Source: Trichoplax adhaerens (taxonomy: Eukaryota > Placozoa > Uniplacotomia > Trichoplacea > Trichoplacidae). Taken from it: a stretch of 64,000 nucleotides of DNA. The notes beneath the pieces are model-generated. The model was given only the letters and a program-made list of their open reading frames with translations. It made no database searches and was not told where the DNA came from. The DNA lies in assembly GCF_000150275.1 (NCBI RefSeq), contig NW_002060947.1:3958335-4022334 (forward strand), written 5' to 3'. Numbering within the stretch: position 1 is the first letter of the stretch; every line of letters begins with the position of its first letter. This document shows positions 1 to 14,826 of this stretch, one piece after another. The translations under genes were made by a program, and so were the position numbers.

Positions 1-3000
1 GGTAATTTAATCAAGCGTGGTCATAAAACCATGTCTCTATTGTCTAACTTTTAATCGTCAGGATATTAAAAGCAGGCTATAGAGAGATGGTCATGGTAGT
101 GGCTAACATGGCAAAAAGGGGTAAAATCGAGTGAAAATAGAGCTAAAGTAATTACGTACTCAATACATTCGCTTATTGATATCTATATTTAGGCTGATGA
201 TAATGTAACAAGACGATTCAAATTGAAAGAAAATAAAAGTTTGACCTTCTTGATTCAATATATTACACGTTATTGAATATCATATGTTGCATTATTAAGC
301 TGATCATGATGATCATTACTCATTTCCTCTCACTCTCTATGTCTCTTCTTACTCCATTAAAGTTAGAGAGAGCTTATACTATTGATTATATCCTATTTTT
401 TTTTTCTAGATGTCAGTAAATTACCCGTCAAGTGGTTTTGATACAAAAGACGGCAAAGTCATCACGGCTTTATCATCTTTTTAGTCAATGATTTATCATT
501 TTAGTTAGTTATCCAAAAAAAGGGGGTGAAGAAAGTGACTAATACAAATAGTCAATAAAGAGTAAAGAGTATCATAGGTAATAGAAAGGCAATATGGAAG
601 TAGAACTATTGCTTAACTGGAAGCGATATATCGTGAGGTATTAGTAGTAACCATCACTGTCCAGACAGTTGATCATGTTCAGCTTTTCGATTCATTCATA
701 CCGCAAGGGATAATGTTTAATTTTCCGTCCCCTTTTTCTGTCATACTAACTAGTTGGACGTCTGTCTCTATCTATCTTTCATCTTATAATAAAAAATTAG
801 CAGACGTAGATGATTACCTTTAATTATACTAAGGAAGCCAATTCTATCAAGATGTCATCTGTTATCTCCACTTGAGGTCGTAGTGGTAGCCATGGTAAGA
901 TCAAGTATGGTACAAGAGATGAGTTAATCAATTAAAATAAATTCATAGAATAGACTAAGGTCAATATCTACTGGACATTAAACTCTCTTCTACTTGATGT
1001 TAATACATAAGCAAATAGTCAACAATAGCTTTCAAAAGTAGATGGTATCAAATGTTATTATTACAACAAGACAATATCCAAGTCATTGTTTATTAACATT
1101 TGACATTAATTATCTTCTTGACGTTCAATTTTTTGTCTTTAAACTTTCATTAATCATTTTTCTTTACTAGTCATTCTTTCTTGATTTATGTTACGTATTT
1201 TTCCCCTTTTTCTGTCTCTCTGTCTCTCTATCCTTTGATTAATTGGACATTGCCTGTTGGCGTTATTTTTATTTTTCACTATTCTAATCGATCTAGATAC
1301 AGCCAGAGTAAGCCGAGATAACTGGTCAAAATAATTTCTTCAAGACAATGACAGTTTTATCTTCTATTGCTTACTGAAACTTAGTCTTACCGCTAATAAA
1401 TTGATCTGTGAGGTGAAATATTAAATTTGAATTGTTTTCTATCTTATAATGTAGATTAGAATGGATTCAAGCTTAAGTCATTTATAAAATATTGTTGGCT
1501 AAATAGCTATAGTAAGTATAGTGTAACAATAACAACAGCATCGAGGATAAAGAATAAATAATCAACTGTACATATGTGTCTATAATAAAATACAATTTAT
1601 CATTTTGCAGCTATTTAGACCGTGATTACCTTTCATATTTCAATTAAATTGAGTTATTTTTCACTTTCATCAAATAGTCTAAAGGTGATACCTATTCTAT
1701 CAACTATATAGAGATGATGATGTGCGCTAAAGCATAAGGATAATATAAATCAATAGAGATAAATAGTAAATAAAAATCAATTATCCATTCTATGACGCAC
1801 TATGACCATATTGTGGTATTGTTCTGTCAAGGGATGGTTAATTTAGAAATTTAACTTAGTTTAGCTTTTCCACTCTGAAAGTTGAATAACAGCAGGATAA
1901 TTTATTGATTATTTTTTACAGTACTTAATACTATAATGACGATTTGATATTGAGTTTGGCGATAATATCAATAAACAAAAAATTAAAATACCCCATCTAT
2001 TTTTTTATTATAAAATCAAACAGAGCCACAATTTTTTTGATCTAGATGAAATAAATAGGAAAAGATAGTTCAATCACTATATCAATACAATCTATTTGCC
2101 TAAAATCAAATTTGTGGCATTACATTAAAACAGTAGATTGGTAAAAAATCGAGGTTTCGAAAAAATAGACTAGTACCAAAACACTATACAAAACAAATAA
2201 ATTAAATTGTAATGTTCTTCTTTATCAATTTATAACGTTTCTTTTCAATTTTAACTTGATGCTTAATCTACTGACACATCTGGCCTTTATCACTTTTACT
2301 CTCTAAATTGGTTTTCATTAATAAACAATATAATTTGTTATAACTATCCGCCGTCTTGGTTTAATTATGCTAACAGAACCGAATTATAATTAACTTTGCT
2401 TCGTATCAATTCCCTGATATAGAATTTTCAGCTAATTGAAGCGATTGTAATGATTACACCCAACTATTTTCTCCTATAGTTTTTTATTCTCTATTATTGA
2501 CAGGCAGATTGCTAGATTTAGACACAATTACTTATTTATTCTCTAGCTGAGCATATTAATGGATATAGTATGCATGATACGTTATTGAACGATTTATTGA
2601 TGTGGGCTAAATGGTAACATAAATCATCTCCGTTTTATTAACCTTGCCTATTTCTAATATCTTCTATATACCAATATGTAAAATATATTTTTCTTGTTAT
2701 TATTCATTTTATCATGATAGTATTGGCGTCTTTTAGTTTGCGTATCTATCGTGCCGACCGTAGAGTTACTAATCAAGATATTGTCATTTGCATTTATTTC
2801 TCGATCATCTATACGTATCTTACCATCTCTTAAATTAACATTACATAGATTTAGTCATAATTCATTCGTCACTATTAGCCATAAAGGAAAAATATCTACA
2901 GTATCAGCTGTGATATGGATTAGTTAATTAGTCTATTTCAATAGTTTGTATATTCCAGTTTCCATATGTCTTTCAATCCTTACATTTAATTAATCAAGTA

Positions 3001-6000
3001 TGTTGTTATTTTTTATTGATTCTCAACAATAAGGGTGAAACGTTAATCGATCAATACAAGTTTAAGCAGAGTTGATTAAAAAAGAAAAATCTGGTTTGTT
3101 GACTACTAGCCTATTGTTAAACTCATTTTTTATTAAAAACAGAGATTTACCTACTTTCTACGAATACTCTTATTTATATGTAACTCACTTTTCTACCTAA
3201 AATTGTTATCATCAATTGCGTAGTAATAATCTCTATTTATCTTAGTACCTTACATAAGTCTTATAGGAAAAATTAATCGCTGCCTAGTCAGGATAGAAGA
3301 TTCAAGATTTATGGATTCATAATGTAATAATAAATAATAAAATATATTCAATGGGCAAATTGCTTGCGCATACAATCTTTCAGGGGTCAATCTACGACGA
3401 ATTTTAATTGACACCAATCCAAATACAAATGAATCGCTTCTTTTTCTTTATTCATAAGTATTTTTTATGATGTATAATCCTTAGACTAATAAGCTATTTG
3501 TATAATTATACTCGATATACATTTCAAAAATTGGTCATTATTATGCTGTCATAACGTAACGACAAGAAATTGATGGTTGATATTACCCGTTAGAATTAAT
3601 TACATATTTATCCGTTGCTCCCTATATGTTTAATGCCGTTATTTACCTGAAAATTTTAGCTTAAGTTCGGCGGAAGCATTCTTTAATGTAGGTAATATAA
3701 CTTAAGACTAAGATATTACTCACGGATTGTTGTATGAGAATGTCTTATTACTTAAATGATGATAAATATTAATCTTTCAAATGCATTAAGGATGCTGAGT
3801 TTTAAACTATATATGTGTATTTTATAAAACAAATGTTAAGAAATTTGTAAATCTTTGAAATTTTCGATGTAATAACTTTTACCGAAGTCTGAACATTAAT
3901 TGGCCATTCATGTACAGTATGCACTATTATGGCTTATTCTGGTGTTGGCGCATAGCATAGACAAAAGAAAATGTTAAAAAATTTTTAATGTAGTAATATA
4001 GCAAACCAAAGAGCTAGCTATATAGCTCTGTAGCTCTATCTTTGTGTTAATATTTATGTTTGAAAAACTTCATTGAGATTTTTCTAGCTCGAGAATAATA
4101 ACATTGTAAGACTAAAAAATTAGCTCTAGCTTTCTAAGATAACTGTATTATACTGTATTTTGCTTCTTTAATACAGTTAAGAAAAAATAGGCGTTTTATT
4201 AATAAAGTTTTATTCTTTACATTTATAAATTACCGACTACGGAATTAATCACATTGCATGGTTTAGTGTCGTTTTGGTATCTACTTCATGCTACTAAACA
4301 AGAACCTTACATAATTCCCTGTTTTGGCAGTATACCATTGTATCTAAGACGGTAGAGCCACAATCGCATTGTGGTCGATGTGGTAGACATCATGTTGGAT
4401 ATTGTGAACTAGTTTGTCTTATAATTCAATGGGATAAACTATGAATAAATCTTTACAAATTAGACGTACCTATCTGGATATATATCATCCAGGTAGTACT
4501 AAAATAGATGAATAGGAGGCAGTTGCACCTATAAAGACACTCGTATTAGTTTGCAAGCTGATAATAGGCCTATAAAGTGATCATACAGTACTTTATTCAC
4601 CACATAGGAATTAAGGCTAAGTTTCTGTTTCTGTTAATTGGTTATATTACTGTGCGGATCTTGTTATAGATAAACTATGATCTATTTATAAATTTAGGAA
4701 AAATGAATGCTATCGTCATATGAAATCTTGCATGGAACTCTAAAGCTGCGTATGGTATTAACTTTGCGTAAACTTTATTTCATGCCATGGCATTTGCAAA
4801 TCTCAATATCATTAAGCTCTATGATATACTATATTAGATAAAATTATTTACTCATGAATCTTTAATTGATAGATGAACTTATTAAAGTTATCATCGAAAT
4901 CTATCTACTGCCTATAAGTCAGTTGTTGAGCTAACTTTGCCAAAGTATAGCGGTAAGTTTCATTATAACAAATTATACTCTATGATTTAACCTACTAAAA
5001 CTGTATGCTTAATCAGATGAACTTAATAGACAAGTCATGAATAATTATAAAGTAATACTGGTACCCGGTATTAGAAGATGAGTAAAGCATAAGATCAGTT
5101 ATTTTGTACCAATTGTAATACAGTGCAATTGCATATTAAGTGTACTGTAATTAACTCTTATCGATCATCCTAATTATTCAGATAAAAACTGGAGATGGAG
5201 GATTTTCATGGAGAGATCAAGGTGGTAGATAATAAGAAATTCAGTTAGAGTTTCATCTATTAATTCTGTACCTTGGTAGCCAGAATCGGTATGTGATGAC
5301 AATTCTACTCCCGGTAATATTAATGATAAGCTATATACATCGATCTATTTTATTACGTATTTACGCTTTAGTAATAGTAAATCAACTCTGAGTTCCATGA
5401 AATTATGTCTTATTGCAACTTGTCGGCCTCTAATAAATATCAGAATAGGTACTTATCAGATTTTATAGTACGATATTTGTATATTCATCTGACAGCCATT
5501 AACAGATATAACTCACATCCATTTAATTTATTTAAAGGAGAAGGATAAATTCTTTCTTCCTAATTTATAGATGCAAATGATGAAATATTGGGATGTATCA
5601 ACTTCACTAATGCTGTACGTGAAATCTTTATAGCTATAGGTAATTTTGTCAGATGATATATAGCAGACTTTAAGTAGATAGCACACTATAATTATACTAT
5701 TTTGATGATACACGTCGGTGCGACAGATACGATATACTCGTATATTCATCTAGTCAGTCAAAGGAAAAGAATGAATATCCATTAAGCAGTTCTTATAACT
5801 CTATATTTCTAAATATGACATTAATGATAAAATATTATGGAAAAAATTGACTACTACAGAGATATAACGCCTAATACAGATATAATGGCAAATGTTAGAT
5901 GATATTAAGTTAATATGACAGGCTAATTATATAGCACCGTATTGCATCAATTGTAGTCGACAGGCAGATGTAACGATGATAGTTTGTGGTAATCCAATGA

Positions 6001-9000
6001 TTACAATAGCTACTGTCAAATAGGAGGACCATTTCAAAGTTTTATTGAACTTAAAAAAGCTTTATTACTACTAAATAGGGCTACTGAACTTAAATATCAC
6101 AATTTATTAGATATCGATTTCCTATCATTGTATTAAATCAATTACAAACATTATACCGAAGACTTTAAAGAAAATTATCCACCTACATTTTTCATTTTCA
6201 TAGCTAGATAAATGGTGGATTGCAATTTATATCATCTGGCCTAAGTTTTCATCGCAGTCTATATTGCTACTACTATTCCATTGTTCTTCATTATGCTCAA
6301 GGTAGAATAAATAATTTGTGTCAAATTCCAGCCAACAATGATATCTTCGTAAGTATATTGGCAATTCTGGTAGTGGATGGTTTCCACCTTCTTCCGCTGA
6401 AGTAAAAAAATCATCGTTTCTTTTGTATGAGTGAAAAATGGATAAAATTGACTGTAAAATGATAAAGAAATAATGTCTATCAGTGTATGAAAAAATTATT
6501 TATGATTTGTAGATAACATCTAAAGCCTAGAGTAATTAAATTAGATCAAGTCTAGTTCTGATTATTAATTGCTGCTTCATTAATCATTCAAGAATCATTG
6601 CTCCCAATTGATTTTCAACCTGGATGTCTGTATTGTTTAGGACAAAAAAGAAAAAATCAAATCAACTTTAATTAATCTACTTCGACTTCCATCCTGATTT
6701 AAAAATTATCTCTTATTGTCTGAAAGAAATTTTTGTTTCATGACTACTGGCTTACTGATAACGTGATTAGGTTATGATAAGCTAATAAAAGCAATTATTA
6801 CATAAAAAAGGAATTGACGAAATAATCAGTATGTGAGAAAAATTGAAGACAAAGCAACCTTGATCGTCATTTCCAATATAAATAAACAAAGAATGATACA
6901 AGTCATTTTCGTCTACATAAAAATTTACGCTAATAAATGATTCGATGTAGACTAGTGGCCAAATTGGGCAACCAAAAAAATAGTTAACAGTTAAAATTTA
7001 TTTGTTCTCTTTGCCACATGTTCCGCTAAAAATAACTTTATGATTAGTAAAATAAGTTTATTTAATACTACTAGATGTAGGAAAGCATCTTCTAATATTG
7101 GTTTAATTTATCATTCGTTTAATTAGATGTCATTATATTGACTTAGAATCGATTTATGACGTTAGAATAGGATTTATATAACTACCATTATGTACAAATA
7201 TCGAGGTAAGATGTCGAGATGAATTCTAGGAAGGAAGGAAGGATATTACCCAATTGATGCTAACGTGATCCTCTCTTTCTTTCTATTTTCGATATATAAA
7301 GAGAAATAGATTGTAATAAATTAGTTTTCAAGGAAGAAAGAGAAACCCAATCACTATTATCACTTAAATACTCCTTTCCTTTCTTTCTTTTCTTAGATAT
7401 CAATATAGAAATATCGAGATAGCATCGACATCTATTTAAAGAAAATGAATAACTACCGTTACGTCCTCAGCATATATGCTTAGGAAATGCTTTCTCATTT
7501 TATAAATGAAGGACAGAATTAATATTTGGAGAGAAATGCGGTGGAAAATATATAATCGTTTTTTCTTCAAGTATATCGACATATTCACTTTGTTAAGGAA
7601 TAATAATTGAAAAGCTTTCCTTTAACTCACACCTTAAGTAAAACTCATACCACCATATCACTTGCTGCTAAAATTGAGGATTTCTGAAGACAATGGTAGC
7701 TAATTATGCAGTTCTAATAGCAAATAAATTTATCATAAGTCAATCAATGAATAATACCATAGTATGAGAGATAAAATAGGGAATTCTATACCAATTGGTC
7801 GTTTGCCTATAAAAATCATAAATTTTCACTTTAACCAGAAATAAATAAGTTTACATTGTTTTGACTTATTTTATCATCTATTCAATTAGTGATGCTTTTA
7901 TTGTCATTCAAAGAAGCAATACAGTTAGATATAAAAATTCTTCTAATTTAATTTTATTTATTCGTCCATAGTTACCAATATTTTTCTTATGTTGTGATAA
8001 TTCCATTTCTTAACATATCGATACATTTGTGATGATACTTATCAACTCTAAACTGAAAATGAGAAAATATGCAGCACAATCAGTTGATCAGTTAAGGAGA
8101 TCAATCCAATATTAGAAAAATAGAATTATAACCATAAATAAATCACTTAAACTGTACCATTACTCGAATTATGTAAGAAATTGCCCCTTTGATATATGCG
8201 TATTTTCAATTTTGGTAAATGTACACATTTACAAAATATTTTAAGAAATAAACAATTGTAAAATTGACTAATGCTTTACTAGGAGTGACCAGTTTAGTTA
8301 TATTTGTTTGTAGATCCAAAATATAATGCCGCTACTGTATGATTGTGTGTATAATCACTAGGTTAAACTAATAATAATAAATGTATTTTCTTCTTGGCAA
8401 ATCCTTTATTAATTTTATTTCTATTGATCTCATTTTATCCGCAAACACTGACTCAATAATAGTAAAAGTATTTTAAATATAGAGCTGTTGGTATTAGACT
8501 TATTTTTGTGAGATCGGAAAGGGTAAGAAAAATGCATGGTAAGTAGGACAAGAAAAGCCATGTTTTATTCATATTGTTAATCGATTTGCAATTTTGAATC
8601 AAATGAAAACGTCGATCGCCAAGAAATACCTGTATTCGATCAAGTGCGCTATTGATTTTTATTTTTGAGTGTGCTTTTATTAAAATATTTATATTGGTAG
8701 TAAATGCGTAATTTTAGCCGAAAGTTCACTTCGGCAAGAGTGATTTCAAATTTAAGATACAAGTACTTATAATGTGCTTCTTAATATTTCTCTACATAAT
8801 ATAATAGTGCCTTTTTTAGCAGCTTATTCGAGTGTAGTTGATTCTAATCGAAGGAAATCGATTTATCGGTATTCAAGGATAGATAAGGAAAGGTATAACT
8901 TGATTCGAAATCTGTTATAAATTAGTAGCACAGAGATTATGTCCGTCGTGATAGAATCTATTTGCTACTTTTAGTAATAATTTTGAATTTTCACTACGTG

Positions 9001-10761
9001 ACGAAAATCAATCAGCATATTTGAATATGTTCATTTGATCAATTAAATTTGTCAGCGTATTTATTATTAATTACATATTTAACAAAATAACAATAAAATA
9101 TATTTAAGTAAGTCACAGACGTTAAGAAAATGTTACAACTGTTATCAATATTGTAATGAACTTATTTCTTGAGAAGAGTGCTCTTTGAAATCAGGTACAG
9201 AAACAGTTTAAATGAAGTTATTATGTATTAATCAAGATGATGTGATGGATAGCTCAAATAAAAAATTATTAATTATGGTAATAAAATTACGGCATCATGA
9301 TATTAGCCTATAAGTAAGCAGCTGTGCAAATTAGAGGTTAATAGGGTAGTAAATTGCAATGAAATAATGATGGCAGGCTTGTATACTTGCTACATTGTTG
9401 TTGGTCTTTCAATGGTGTATTGTTGGTTAAAAAGGAATGACATGTGGCTTATAGCAGCAGAAAGAATAGACCAATTTAACAGCAGTTGCTAATAAAAGGG
9501 TTAATTTTTATGCTAAGTCATTAGAGAAAAGTAATTAAATAATCGGTGATCTTTCCTTGTTCTTATTTTATTGATTCAAACATCGACACTTGGGTTTGCT
9601 CCTGTAGAATTCATTTTTCATCCTTTTTTTGTAGTGTCATATTATTACTCATTTCATTTTCTCCCTCTAGCGACGACAGTAGTACTTTCATCATGACAGG
9701 TGGATAGACATATCACTAAATTGAAAAGAAAAATTAAATTATAGTATATATTCCATATTATTAATTGATCATCGAGCCCCTTTTTATACGACTTTGGACT
9801 ATTGGGACGCTATTAAATTTAAAGTGGAGTTGAAAAATGAAATTATATTTTTTGTTATTGATTGGAGAAGATTTGGATAAAATGGCGTTGTGTTTCTGAA
9901 AATAATATTCGGGTTTATCGCTTACTAAAGCTGTAATAACTATTCTAATCATAGTATAGTGCTGCCTATTTCGGGTAGGCATGAGTAAACAATGTTTATA
10001 AAATAATAATGATGTGCCTTAGGTATGATCCTATTAAGTTAATATTTCTTGTTATCTTGATCTTCTAAAGTTTATATATATAATGGTAAATAAATAAAAT
10101 AAATTACACGAAAGTATGGTCTTGTAGCCGTATGAACTATTCTAAATGGTCGTTTGTTAATTCCTTTATCAATCTGTTATTATCATTAATTTTTTTCTCA
10201 GTTTAATGGACTTGACCCTATATGCTATTTTAAGAAAGCGGATATTTTATACCTTACAGATATAGTCCTTGCTATATTATCGATTATATTATGTATATAG
10301 TAAAGTTTTTAAAAACTTTTAACAACTAAAAGAATTCTTTAAGGTTAAATATAAAAAATTAGAGTAAAAATGGGTTGGATGCGTGAGTAACTTATGGATT
10401 TGTGGAATATCATTCCACCTTTTAAATTGATTATTTTCTTTCTTAATCTATCGTATCAGTCGAATATGATCGATGTTATGATGATAGTTTTAATATTTAT
10501 TTTGATTGCTTGATTGATTGATCGGGTAATTAATTTTAAAGCTAAGTAATTCTACTGTAAAGAAGAACTCAAATATTCTATCTCGTTACTACGGTATACC
10601 AGTGACTATTCCATCTTAACTCGTAGGTATACTACACCATTTCGTAGAGTTAATTTAGTAAATGACAGAATCATTAACGGTATTGTCTAATTATAGGAAA
10701 AGCTGTTCGATTAAACAGCTATAGAATTAAGGAAATTATCATTGACTTTCAACTATCTAAC

Positions 10762-10793
10762 AATGATCAATGCCACGGGTGGCATTGATCATT
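10762..10793. repeat. Perfect 15-bp inverted repeat with 2-nt spacer
   Basis: The left arm AATGATCAATGCCAC (10762-10776) is the exact reverse complement of 10779-10793, separated by GG. It is locally GC-richer than its surroundings. The sequence could extrude as a cruciform or fold as a tight RNA hairpin. No gene lies near enough to give it a role. Confidence 0.85.
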
Positions 10794-13010
10794 ATGTATG
10801 CAAGGTTTTTTATTATTCTCTTAAGTCAATTTTCAAAGACTGAATTGAATTATTTCATAGCGGGTATATTGGATAGCCACAGCTGCTTTTTAGACGGGTT
10901 ATTTTAATTAGAAGTTTTGAAATATCGACTTTATTTGTCAGTTGGTGATCTATAATTTCAATCTACGTATGATCATGTTTTTAATGCGGGAGCACAGTAT
11001 ATTTTTATAAATCCTTTGTTATTTTTTTTCTCCTTAGTAGCAGGTATTTTTATAAAGTAGCTTTATAACTTTTAAAAACTTAAATATACGATTAGAGTGT
11101 AGCGTGTACGTAACCTTCATAAATAATCAATCGTGATTACTATTGGATAGGTACCGTAACGTGTGGTATGAGTACATTTAAACTTTGGCCGTTCCAAATT
11201 TTTAGCGTTTGTCACAAGGACAAGCGCTTATTTGATAGTTGATATCGTCTGAGAAAGATCGATTACAGTGTAATTTCTGTATAAAATACCTTTCAAATAG
11301 ATTAAATGATGTCGTAAATATTCGTTTTCTCATACACCAAATCGTTGTATGATTTATAGGGACATCCGGTTGTTCATTTTTACTTCTATAGTCGTTTATT
11401 TACAATGTAGAACGGTAGATAGTGACTGATTAACCGATTTAATATTCATTATTTTAGAAAGGTATCTTTATAAATATATTGATAGGTCCTTTTAACAAAT
11501 AAGCAGATAAAGATAGCAAACTTAATAATATAAGGAACTTATTAAGTGAGACACTGTCCTCTGTATTCTCCGTAAATTTTAAACTGTAATGTACTATGAC
11601 ATTGTTATATCTTGGTTAAAATCCTAGCTTGATGCAGTATGTTAATAAACTACTTCAAAGTTGAAATTTAGATATTAAGTGAGAATTTTGTGGAAATTAA
11701 AAGATAAAATGAAGGTATCTGAAAATTTTGAACATCGATCTTCCGTATCACTGAAATTTCTACGGCACACAAGACATTGAGCAAAACCAGTTTACCATGG
11801 ATTCTAGTAGTGCTATTTGGGACAGTTATAAATATTAATAATTGATCATTTTTTTGGACGAAAAGATACAAACACTACTATACAGTACGTGTATTTATAG
11901 GAGTAATTTGCTTGCGCACAGTCTGATCTTAAGAATGAGTTTTGTGCTCGTAAATTTACCTCAACGTTACTACTACAGATTTGTCGAATTAGTATACAAT
12001 AATTGTAATTAAGTGACTCGTGAGGTCTTAAAGCAATTTCTAAAGCGGCACTTCTCGCGCTGTGTTAATTTTTTGGTTTTAATATTGAGCTTTACCGTTA
12101 AATTTAGTGAATGGATAATATCTCAAGTTCGAATTACTGAAACTGATTTTCAAACCCTAGTATAGGTGTAATGTAACGTTGTCAAGACCCGCTATACCTT
12201 AATATAGCAGCAATAGCAATGGATTAGGATGTTTATCGGCTCAGTGGCACCAAGTGTGTAGGACAAACTAGTCTTTAATATCTAATTGCATATAAATCAA
12301 AAAGAATGTCTACATCAGTTGACTATCTTTCTTACTACACTGCATGACATTATTGCTAATTCTAATTAATTTTGTTAATAAGTCAGTGAACGTACTAAAC
12401 GAAATTGTACCTAATAAGTTTCAGGGAGGCGAAGTACAGTAGCTAAATGCTTGTACGTAAGCCATTAATTACGATAATACTAGAGCCAAAATCCAGCTAC
12501 TAAGGTCTGATGGAAACATTCAAAGCGGGAATCTGGAACTGAGCTTTATAACAGTAGTTCATTGCTGCTACCAATAAGTACGGTATAAAATCTTATAACA
12601 AAAATACGTATAGAGATATTATGATATTCTTCAATCTTGAACTACTTATCAAGATCAGTGCATTGTGACAATTATGATTTTTTTAATAACTTAAAAATGA
12701 TACAGCGCAAAATTCACAGCCATTCCTAAAACATATACGGAATCATTGGTATACTCTGCTCATAAACATTACAGTACTTGAGACTGACTGAGCCTGAATA
12801 ACAAACTATCCGTAACAATCAATATAACAAATTTGTTTATACTTTAGGTTAAGCTTAACACCATGAGGGTTACAAAACTGACGAATTTATTCACTCATTA
12901 AAGTAAAAATATTGCACTGTAATCTCGACTTTCACTAGTTGTAAACAATGATGAATAGGTGCTAATATATTAACTTTAATGTGATATTTACTTCTACTTT
13001 ACCATTTTAG

Positions 13011-13093
13011 TTCAACGTTGCGCGCTGATGCAACAAGTGCAAAATTGTGTCAGTAAAAAGCTCGGTGATAAATATAAGACTAGGATTTGCTAA
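13011..13093 (+). CDS. Possible terminal exon, unknown gene
   Basis: After an acceptor-like CATTTTAG ending at 13010 the frame with two leading bases reads 26 codons, beginning QRCALMQQVQNCVSKK, and stops at 13091-13093. The amino-acid mix is not the Lys/Asn/Ile/Phe mix expected of AT-rich noise. No convincing upstream exon was found and no family is recognised. A chance open frame is quite possible. Confidence 0.2.
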
Positions 13094-13987
13094 ATGGCAC
13101 TTTAGTGGATGGATATTCCTTGAGGTTCGTAATTGAGCAACTCAAAATTTTAGCTCATAACTTTAAGCGCTTGGTTGATGCGTAGCATTTTATCATGGCA
13201 AATACAATCTACTTTAATTGGCTATTCTATGTCACTGCATTTTACTTCATTCTGACACCATACTTTCAAAATACTCATCTGCAGTAATTAGCTGTAATCA
13301 TTACGGCTACTTTTGGTATATTATACTGTAGAATGGAAGCAATGTTACTAGCAACTTTTTAATTAGCTTACTTGTAGCTCGATCAATCACTTGATTAAAA
13401 ATATTTTGCAATATAGTGTCTTATGCTCAGTGCGTTAAAGGTATCTGCTATGCTATAGTAATTCCTAAGTTACAGTTAATCAGTTTTATAATCAAGAACT
13501 CTTATTCAATCCTGTGACAGCTTCTAACTTTATGTTGCAGATAACTATGGCGATCATACGTACCTCCGTAATCTACGCGGCGTATATGTAATTAGTTAAT
13601 TATAATTATGGGAACGGGTTAGTAAATTGATTGTAGATTTTATAGTATATTTCAATGATGTTTGTACCTACATAGGCACTATTAATTATTCAATGTTTGC
13701 TCCTATTTGAGTTAAGTAAAGACAGAAACAACAACAATTTATATTAAATTCTCGAACTATAGCAATTTATCAAAATGCTATTTTGACAAGGCCGTGTAGC
13801 TTACCGTGCATCATATCTAATTAAAAGACTAACCAACACCAGCACTAGTCCATGTTCCTTCTATATATAGTCGCGGGCAATGTAAAAAACTCTAATATTG
13901 TATTGAGCCACCACTCCACATCCCGCCGAACATACATGGCCCGTGTCATATATATTTTACGCGTATGCTATACTGTACAACTCTGAG

Positions 13988-14051
13988 CTTCTAGATACCT
14001 GAGGTATGGACTACTAGATACGTGTATATCCATACCTTAGGTATCTGGAAG
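13988..14051. repeat. Long imperfect hairpin (23-bp arms)
   Basis: Arms at 13988-14010 and 14029-14051 match as inverted repeats at 21 of 23 positions around a loop of about 18 nt. Each arm also contains a near-palindrome of the type ATACCTgAGGTAT. It lies just downstream of the minus-strand start exon at 14179-14269, so it would be in that gene's first intron. Confidence 0.8.
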
Positions 14052-14178
14052 TTGACGATTAATTACAAAATTGTTATACGGTGCCATCGGATTTCGAATT
14101 GGACAGGAGGGAATTTTTCGGATTTTAGAGCGAAGAAGAAGGAAGTTGCAAAACTTTTGCTATACGATCAGTGCATAC

Positions 14179-14269
14179 TGTACTGCAGTAAAATATACGA
14201 AGTACTAGCTCCGTGAGAAGTCTCAATAGTATCCACCTTAGGCCCAGAGGCCTGGTCTGAGGTCGCCAT
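14179..14269 (-). CDS. First coding exon of an unknown minus-strand gene
   Basis: Reading the minus strand from an ATG at 14269-14267 (context tacgATGG) gives 30 codons starting MATSDQASGPKVDTIETSHG and ending ILLQY. This is followed by one extra base and a GTATGC donor at 14178-14173. The region is GC-richer than its flanks and the Ser/Thr/Gly/Asp-rich composition looks like a disordered protein N-terminus. No family is recognised. The next exon would lie to the left, and none was found with confidence. Its start lies about 1.2 kb from the divergent start at 15497, so the two genes may share an upstream region. Confidence 0.4.
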
Positions 14270-14826
14270 CGTATATTACTTGTATATTCCTATATATATA
14301 TACTAGCCTACAACCTGCTGACTTGTAAGCGAGCGATAGAGTTCTTACACGTAAAATAGTGCGCAACTAAGTATATATTGTATTCAATTATAATAGTGTC
14401 AGAGGATCTGATAGCTTCAATGATACAAACTTTGATCGTATGCTGTAAAATATATAGGGTGCGTGATGTAACAGAACTAATCTCGCGAACGTGTTACTGC
14501 GCTGCGTACCAAACATGCAGTAAGAGCTCTTTCAAGACGTTACATTTTTAATGTACGGATAATTTTATATTCTTTATTTTGTTTAGATTTATTACCGCGA
14601 TGATTATTATTTATTTCAATCTTATACGTTTCAGTATTTTGTGTTAGCATTAGGAACATGTTAATGAATAATACAGTACAGTAGTATAAATTTGTTATTT
14701 ATATACCTTATTTGTTTTTGTTTGCAATTACTATCATGATAATTTTAGTTCCAAATTTTATAGATTTTATCCGCTAGCCCTAAGTAACATGATTGTATTG
14801 AATATAGTAAGTAATACTGCAAATTT

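Larger units (their letters stand above)
1..14178. other. AT-rich gene-poor stretch
   Basis: No protein family is recognisable on either strand here. Open frames are short and use codons expected of AT-rich random sequence. The stretch could be intergenic or could be introns of the minus-strand gene whose first exon lies at 14179-14269. Visible structure is limited to a perfect 15-bp inverted repeat at 10762-10793, a long imperfect hairpin at 13988-14051, a 10-bp inverted repeat with arms at 4141-4150 and 4169-4178, and a purine/pyrimidine tract around 7225-7395. One exon-like frame at 13011-13093 is listed separately. Confidence 0.6.
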
